A stretch of 64,000 nucleotides of DNA from Asparagopsis taxiformis (Eukaryota; Rhodophyta; Florideophyceae; Bonnemaisoniales; Bonnemaisoniaceae), in assembly GCA_030407315.1 (NCBI GenBank), contig JALQPE010002395.1:1-64000 (forward strand), given 5' to 3'. Numbering within the stretch: position 1 is the first letter of the stretch; each line of letters begins with the position of its first letter. This document shows, in pieces, positions 58,591-64,000 of the stretch. Below the pieces are notes generated by a model. That model searched no databases, was not told where the DNA came from, and was given only the letters and a program-made list of their open reading frames with translations. The position numbers and the translations under genes are program-made.

Positions 58591-58822
58591 TCGGGTCCTA
58601 GGATCCCGCCAAACGTACTAGAGAAACTGGATGTCGGGTCCTAGTATTCCGCCGAACGTACTAGAGAAAGTGGACGTCCGCATCCAAAAAATTTTTATTT
58701 TTTTTCGGACGCGGACGTTCATTTGTTCTAGTAAATCTCGGGGCCGACTAGGACCCGTACTAGAGAGACTGGACGTCCGCGTCCACTTCCGAAAACACAG
58801 ACGTTGGTTCATCTAAAGCATA

Positions 58823-59434
58823 TCAGGGGTACATATTCCTTTTCTTATAGGGAGACTTAGCTGAGTGTTTTCCCGGTTTCTTGATTGAATTCCAGCGTTC
58901 AATGCTGCCAGTGTCAGCAGCAAGCTTGACCAATCGGAGAAGCTGCTCCTTGCGGCGGCGGTGCTCTGGGTCGAGCTTGTGTTCGTTGAAATGTAATATA
59001 TTTTTGAACTCAGTATCGCACAAGTCGCACTGTAAAGAAAGTACCTTACTGTAACGTCTATCTAAATTGCTTACTGTCTTGGTTGTCCCGTCACGATTAA
59101 ACAAGTGTTTAATGTGATCCTCGGTGGTGGTGTGTACAGCCCACGATTGGTGCCTCGGTTTCAATACCTGGCAGGATGAGCACCGTAGGCCAGCCTGTCC
59201 GTGGTGGCTCTCTAGTCCCAATGTGGGGCCAGTGTTCAATGCGCCACCAAAAATCTTATTGGTCAACTCGTCTTGATTCGGCAGTGATTGGCCGATTGGG
59301 GCGGCGGAAGCCGTATTAATTTCCTTCTCAGCCGTATGTACCGGCTTGTCTGTATCGGAATTAATTTCCGTGGCCGGCGGCTGTTCAGCCGTAGCGGCGT
59401 TGTTATTGGCCTGTTCAGCGGTAGGGTTGCACAC
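58823..59434 (-). CDS. Gypsy-1 upstream ORF with twin zinc fingers
   Basis: 203 open codons with no ATG near the start. Low-complexity N-terminus (AEQANNNAATAEQPPATEIN), then two fingers: CSSCQVLKPRHQSWAVH..H and CDLCDTEFKNILHFNEHKLD (ending PEH). It ends SPYKKRNMYP and a stop at 58823, only about 20 bp from the nested transposon. Just upstream is TTTTAATTGCAG, a good 3' splice site, so translation may start in a spliced leader exon. A nucleic-acid-binding accessory role is likely from the fingers, but unproven. Confidence 0.65.
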   Translation of the reverse strand: MCNPTAEQANNNAATAEQPPATEINSDTDKPVHTAEKEINTASAAPIGQSLPNQDELTNKIFGGALNTGPTLGLESHHGQAGLRCSSCQVLKPRHQSWAVHTTTEDHIKHLFNRDGTTKTVSNLDRRYSKVLSLQCDLCDTEFKNILHFNEHKLDPEHRRRKEQLLRLVKLAADTGSIERWNSIKKPGKHSAKSPYKKRNMYP

Positions 59435-59482
59435 TGCAATTAAAATTCGTTAAAAATTTTTTTCGGTCAGATCGCTGATTGG

Positions 59483-59494
59483 GCGATGCTACCA
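59483..59494 (-). promoter_or_regulatory. Gypsy-1 tRNA primer-binding site
   Basis: TGGTAGCATCGC on the minus strand, 2 nt after the 5' LTR end; complement of a tRNA 3' end GCGATGCTACCA. The same 12 nt follow the gypsy-2 LTR (62670-62681). Confidence 0.75.
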
Positions 59495-59496
59495 GT

Positions 59497-59912
59497 TGTT
59501 AGGTTCCGATAGGTTGAAATGATAAACTTACTTTTTGGATGAAATTTTGAGGTTCACTAAGCGGCGCTTATTTCGGCTCAACTTAGGATTGTTGTTACTG
59601 GGTTGTTGATCTGCCCGAACTCTTCCAGCAGCCATTCCAGTACCTCCTTTATAGAATTCTAGATAAGCCCGTAGACTACTAAAATCACTACACTAGCCTA
59701 GCGATAGTAATTTCATGGTCTCGTAGAGTAAGGTGCAAATTTAGCTTCTATTCGCACCTTACGATCGAGACTACTATAGCTAGTGTAATGTAAACTATTA
59801 TGGAACCTAGTCATTCTAATAAGGGGTGTAATTGTGTAGTGTAAACTATCCTAGCGTATTGTAAATTCCATAATGGAACGGATCCGACTGGATCGTCCAG
59901 ATGGACGTTACA
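59497..59912 (-). repeat. Gypsy-1 5' LTR
   Basis: 416 bp; appears identical to 41427-41842, and the AACAC duplication follows at 59913-59917. Confidence 0.95.
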
Positions 59913-60081
59913 AACACGCTGTGCAGGAGAGTGAGTGCACAGAGAGGCACTGAAGGACAGGAAGAGCACGCGCAGGAATCAAGACAAAACGAAGAGAAAC
60001 AAGACGGCAAAGGTAAGATAAATGCCGACGCGAAGAGAAGAACTCACCGCATTGCTAGAGATAATGAAACGACCTTTGATT

Positions 60082-60595
60082 GCGCGCTGGGCCCATAACC
60101 TGTTGATGCAAAATGGTCGCTTACCGAGCGTTTATTCAATTTGCGAGCTCACTAGATTATTTGTATTCTCGCCGAGGTGCACCGAAGGTGCTAGGGACAG
60201 CCTGTTATTAGCTGCTCCAGACAGCTGCTCCAGACAGACTGTCACTGACATTCTGTCCTGGCTAGCACCCGCTGCCAATCTGGTACACGTGGGCTCCTCT
60301 ATCACATCATCCACACGTGTATACTTATCCTAACATTTTCCCTGTGCCATGATGGCAACCCATCCTGGCTTTTCTAATTTCTAATTGAAAGTATGACAAA
60401 CAACTTGAAACTTCAGACGCTGTTATCTCCGTGCAGAAGGGTCGTAGAAGCTTCGGAGAAGTTTCTACCCGACTAATTAGGAAACGACTGAACACGATGA
60501 GATAGAGCGCCTAGAGCAATCCTTGTAGGAGAAATCGAGGGTCAAAGTTTTCTCACGTAATTGAACCCCTCAGGGCCAATTCCAGTGGTTCAACA
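60082..60595 (-). repeat. Copia-1-type 5' LTR and half-tRNA-iMet primer site
   Basis: Minus-strand LTR from 60595 (TGTTGAACCACTGG) to 60101 (ATCAACA), 495 bp, homologous to 32763-33250. It is followed directly by GGTTATGGGCCCAGCGCGC (60082-60100), matching the anticodon arm of initiator tRNA-Met. About 165 bp of copia leader remain before gypsy-1 interrupts at 59917. Confidence 0.85.
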
Positions 60596-60849
60596 TGCAG
60601 CACAATAGCTGCATTAGTTACAATCACCAGGACGAATACACTGTGTGCTACCTATCATATTACATGTATCATAATATACCTGCACAGGTGATCACACATC
60701 GCCCAAATGACCCCGGTCCAGTACAAACATGAACTTGCTCTACAACCATTGTATGTAGCCCTATAGGACCATTTCTATTCTCTGGAAAACTGTCTAGCTG
60801 ATTCTGATCTAATTTTCTTATTTCATTCTACTGGTGCACAGTATTTATT

Positions 60850-61615
60850 TCCGTTTCCCTTTTGGACAGTTTTTGGCTGTATGCCCTGGTTCGCGACAGC
60901 GGAGGCAAAGCCCGTTCTTCATGCATTGTTCTCTTTTTTCTTTGGTTAAATTTTTGATTTGGATGTTTCCAAATTCCATGGGGACGGGCCTTGAGGAATT
61001 ACCTTCCCGTTAACGGTAATCTTTGGTACAAAGTTCTTTCCAGATAGATTGCTTTAAACCCCTGGTATATCGGTCAATTTGTTCTACCATACTTATGGTT
61101 GGGATGTCAAGGATAATACTTTGGAAATCATCGTTGAATGATGATACGTCGCGTACCTGTCTCCAGCGAGCCAATTTATCGCGAGCTACCTTTTCTTTGT
61201 TAACCGTTTCAAAACGGGAGATAAGAGCCTTTTTTAAGCAGTTCCATGTTTTTATTTCGCTTCCATCATCGGTTTTTTTATAAACAATCCACCACTCATG
61301 AGCAGCTCCAGAAAAATAGCTAACAGGTAGCTGGAGTGAGTCTTCGTCGGTAGTGTTGGCCAGGTAGTTGTTCATGTGCGTAGCCCAACTTGTAATTGAT
61401 CCTCTACCAGAGAACTTTTCGGGTTGGTGCTTCTTAGGTTTAGGGTTATCTGCTGTTTTATTACTCTGCAACTCTTCCCTTATACGGTCATACGATGAAG
61501 CGACATCGTTTAGGGAGTTCTGCTGGTTATTGATCTGGGAGTTGGCTGCCTGGAGTTGAGTTTGTAGATCCTGGACAACCTGGGCAAGGTTTTCAATGGT
61601 GATGGGATTACTCAT
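60850..61615 (-). pseudogene. gag: Gypsy-2 gag with CCHC knuckle
   Basis: From ATG 61615 (MSNPITIENLAQVVQDLQTQ), with a coiled coil, then QPEKFSGRGSITSWATHMNN, SYFSGAAHEWWIVYK, LISRFETVNKEKVARDKLAR, and VRDVSSFNDDFQSIILDIPT. A TAA at 61010 interrupts the frame after KDYR. The same frame then gives EFGNIQIKNLTKEKREQC and the knuckle CLRCREPGHTAKNC, ending near 60855. Downstream pol is absent. Confidence 0.85.
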
Positions 61616-61671
61616 TTTCTTTTTTCTTGTTTTTGTTCTGAGGAAAAGAGAGAGAGTGTGTTTACTAGGTT

Positions 61672-62589
61672 CTAATGGTTCACTCCAAGTCCTACGCGCT
61701 CACGATGCGTAGCACTCTTGATGTGACGTGTATAGTCTTCGATAGAGACGAACGAACGATCACACGGGCGACAGTTTAGTTCGATTTGATGGTTCGAACT
61801 CGGCGCTTGTGCTTTTCGGAATCGATGTGGGCTAGGAATTGAGCCCTGGTCTTTAGCCGATTTCCTGCAAAGGGTGCAGTCGAAAATTCTTGTGGGAGTC
61901 TTTGGTTTAAGGTTCCTCTTGGCTTCTTTGTATGTTGCGGTTCGGAGAAGATGCTGCGAGGAACGATCGTCGATCGGCAACAAGGTGCGCTGCGGAGGGA
62001 TAGGCGGAGCAGTGGTCGAAGCAGAGGCGCGATGTGAGCTAGGAGTTGCTCTGAGGGCCGGTATGTTTTGTCGGGAGACCGTCTTCCCGAGAATACGACG
62101 AGTATTGACGACCTTCTTGGGCGTGTTCGGAACGTCCGACTTGGGTGCCACAGTGAATCGACGGAAAGCAGCCCGGGGCGGTTGAGCACGAGGGGTGGGT
62201 CGAGGACGTGGGGTAGTAAGAATGGTCTTCTTCGTGATCAGAGGGCGAACGGCGAGGCGAAGGGTCACTTTCGGGACGAAGGCGGGGAGAATCGCTTTAC
62301 GCTTGGTGATAGCAGGAGGTGAAGGGCGGAAGTCGTCGTCAAGGTCAATGTCAGTAGGCGACGGAGCGGGCGGAGTATCGACGGTGGGGGTCTGTGGGGT
62401 GGTGTCGGCTCTGAGGGCGACGATCCCAAACGGCGGAGTCTGTGGGGGCCGAGTGAGGGGGGAACTCGGGAATGCGGCACTATCGTCGGAGCGGTATTCC
62501 GACGGGGAGTCTGGGGTTCTGTGGGAAAAAGATCGTGGTCCGGCCACTGTCCAACAGGAAAAATCCTCAAGATGGTTAGTCGTAGTCAA
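61672..62589 (-). pseudogene. Gypsy-2 upstream ORF with twin zinc fingers
   Basis: 305 open codons, Pro/Thr-rich and probably disordered. The first finger begins CTLC, but its HIDSEKH half lies in a neighbouring frame (compensating indels). The second is intact: CRPCDRSFVSIEDYTRHIKS (ending ATH). No ATG at the start. A branch-point-like CTAAC and a pyrimidine stretch ending TGTTGGACAG precede codon 16 or so, again suggesting a 3' splice site. Confidence 0.6.
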
Positions 62590-62684
62590 TCACACAACAG
62601 CGTAGACTCGATAGGAGAACTAGACTGCTGTGTGAAACCAGAGATGGAGAAGTGGCGGGAACGTACTTGCGATGCTACCAAGCT

Positions 62685-63416
62685 GTGGGGGTTAAGGCCC
62701 AACTTGGGAGAAGGTGTTCCGGTCGAAGGTGCCTCCGAATCCCTGAGGTGGGGAGCGGAGGGTAGTTTATATAGACTAGGAAGTAGCTCTAGGAGGGGTA
62801 AAATGAAGGGTAACTATGAGGAGCGACGAGGAGCAGGTATCAGGAGATCAACCAATAGGAGAGGAGAATGGGAGATATTGTTCATTGTTGGTGGTGGCGG
62901 ATCTGGAAACGGTGATGAGGAGAGTGTGACACGGAGGGCCACGTGTAAGAGCCCAGCAATGTCACACGTGTAAGAGGTTGGCAGGAACCGCACGTGGAAA
63001 CCTGGAGCCGGGCGCGACCGGGCCCGGCAGGGTGACTTACAATGTAAGCCTATGTTTCTTGCATGTAGGCTTACAGTTGAAAATTCATTGAAAAAACGAG
63101 GTTTCCGTCAGTTACAGCTGTAAGTTACCTGTCATACGGGCGTATGGGTGTAAGTAACCCTGGAAGTGGGACGAAAGTGGCGGGAAAAGCCATGTAATCT
63201 TGTAAGTAACCGTGGCAGTCACATGACAGGTGCTGTAAGTGTATAATAACATGTAAGTAGCCTACTCAAGTGTCTTCTAGGTGATGTAAGGTGTACGAAA
63301 AGCTGTAAGTAGCCCCGTAGGAGTGGTTACTGTAAGCTTCCCTTGTAGTTGGGAGCTTTGGTCTCTGTGGAATGTTATCATCTTATTGGTTGGTCGGGTA
63401 TGGTGCTGTAAGAACA
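62685..63416 (-). repeat. Gypsy-2 5' LTR
   Basis: Minus orientation TGTTCTTACAGCACC to CCTTAACCCCCACA, 732 bp, followed after 3 nt by the primer site TGGTAGCATCGC (62670-62681). TATA-like GTTTATATAGAC/GTCTATATAAAC is at about 62765-62776. Homologous to 36183-36922. Confidence 0.75.
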
Positions 63417-63655
63417 GGAATCTAGTGTTTACCATGAAGTCTAGATAGCTGATCCCTTACACTTGAACTGATGAATGATGTAACAAGATGACGCGGCCAA
63501 GCAGGCAGATGGCAGGATGACTTGATGTCAGAGTGACTGACCCAGGTGGCAAGGTGACATGGAGTGGTGAGGGGGGTCCTCGGCGACAGCGGTGCGCGGC
63601 GACGACGAGGTGCTGAGGCTGAGGAAGAAGACTGGGAGGGCCAATGATACAAGAC

Positions 63656-63728
63656 GCTTACCAAGCGTTTACTAAACGCTTGGTAAGCATTGAGCTCGCA
63701 GATCGAATAGTATTCGATCTGCGAGCTC
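63656..63728. repeat. Two adjacent perfect palindromes
   Basis: 63656-63688 (half-site GCTTACCAAGCGTTTA, 16+1+16) and 63692-63728 (half-site GAGCTCGCAGATCGAATA, 18+1+18). Both derive from the U5 end of the copia-1 LTR (GCTCGCAGATTCAATAAACG, then CTCGGTAAGCG), apparently fused head to head. Confidence 0.85.
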
Positions 63729-63895
63729 ACTAGATTATTTTTATTTTCGCAGAGGTGTGGCAGTGGTGCAATGGATAGCCTGTAAGTGGCTGCTCCAGAC
63801 AGACTGTCAATAATAGTCTGTCCTGACCCGCACCTGCTGCCGATCTGGTACACGTGGGCTTCTCTATCATATCAAAGAACACTACAATGCTAGAA
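63711..63895 (-). repeat. Fragment of copia-1-type LTR
   Basis: Similar to 60136-60310 (GAGCTCACTAGATTATTT, GCTCCAGACAGACTGTC, TGGTACACGTGGGCTTCTCT). Truncated on the U3 side at about 63895. The remaining 105 bp to the window end hold nothing recognised. Confidence 0.8.
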
Positions 63896-64000
63896 TTTTA
63901 AACACACAGGGATACAAACTGTCCTGAAACCGTTGTATACGATAAGTTCCAGAAAATAGAGCTGACTGATTACAAATGAGCTGGCACTGGAGTTTTCTGA

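Larger units (their letters stand above)
47048..58803. mobile_element. 11.76-kb palindromic DNA transposon
   Basis: Terminal inverted repeats start CGTCTGTGTTCTCGGAAATG (left) and the complement of CGTCTGTGTTTTCGGAAGTG (right), continuing as GGACGCGGACGTCC. Flanked by TT at 47046-47047 and 58804-58805; the empty site at about 27690 has a single TT. Subterminal regions repeat GGACGTCC and CTAGTA motifs. No transposase recognised, so it is probably non-autonomous. The interior holds a giant palindrome (48487-56060) and degenerate tandem repeats. A right-end relative lies at 27421-28849. Confidence 0.88.
41422..59917 (-). mobile_element. Gypsy-1: Ty3/gypsy chromovirus with nested transposon
   Basis: Bounded by a 5-bp duplication AACAC (41422-41426 and 59913-59917) and two 416-bp LTRs that appear identical. 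Order on the minus strand: 5' LTR, tRNA primer site, twin zinc-finger ORF, (11.76-kb insertion), gag, protease, RT-RNase H-integrase-chromodomain tail, 3' LTR. Without the insertion and one TT it would be about 6.7 kb, normal for the superfamily. It has itself landed in a copia leader or flank (59918-60100). Confidence 0.92.

Overview
The window reads as nuclear DNA of a eukaryote. Evidence: nested LTR retrotransposons of both Ty1/copia and Ty3/gypsy type, large DNA transposons, proteins with NLS-like basic patches, a SET domain, start codons in good Kozak context, and no operons or ribosome binding sites. Long ORFs appear intron-poor. I cannot name the species; an intron-poor repeat-rich lineage such as a red alga, or a fungus, fits, but this is weak inference. 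No rRNA, CRISPR array or host housekeeping gene was recognised; essentially everything assignable is mobile DNA.

Region 1 (1-26 kb) is the most unusual part. It holds two copies each of three large gene types. One is a transposase of a divergent CACTA/tnp2-like type (11204-15007 minus; 21496-25399 plus). The second is a beta-class DNA amino-methyltransferase fused to a C-terminal SET histone-methyltransferase domain (17367-20639 plus; a decayed C-terminal remnant at 1-850). The third is a ParB/Srx-like domain followed by a long disordered NLS-bearing linker and a C-terminal 2-oxoglutarate/Fe(II) dioxygenase-like domain (6892-10011 minus, intact; a frameshifted copy at 1839-5364). The genes are separated by clusters of long near-perfect palindromes, each cluster type with its own sequence (A, B, C). 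The methyltransferase-SET and ParB-dioxygenase proteins share a short acidic motif (FDEDQ-like) downstream of an NLS-like patch, which suggests they belong to one system. My reading is a transposon family carrying epigenetic writers (DNA and histone methylation) and a possible eraser or base-modifier.

Region 2 (26-41 kb) is a graveyard: another palindrome-repeat block (26.7-27.4 kb), the right end of a DNA transposon also found at 58.8 kb, an orphan coiled-coil ORF (29.2-30.7 kb), and three broken copia elements with LTRs and a half-tRNA-iMet primer site.

Region 3 (41.4-59.9 kb) is one gypsy/chromovirus element with 416-bp LTRs that match by eye and a 5-bp AACAC duplication. It carries gag, PR-RT-RH-IN plus a chromodomain-like tail, and an upstream zinc-finger ORF. 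It is itself split by an 11.76-kb DNA transposon (47048-58803) with terminal inverted repeats, a TT duplication and a giant internal palindrome (arms of about 2.3-2.7 kb). An uninterrupted copy of the target site survives at about 27.69 kb.

Region 4 (60-64 kb) has a copia LTR with its primer site, the 5' part of a second gypsy element (LTR, zinc-finger ORF, gag with CCHC knuckle) and LTR debris with perfect palindromes.
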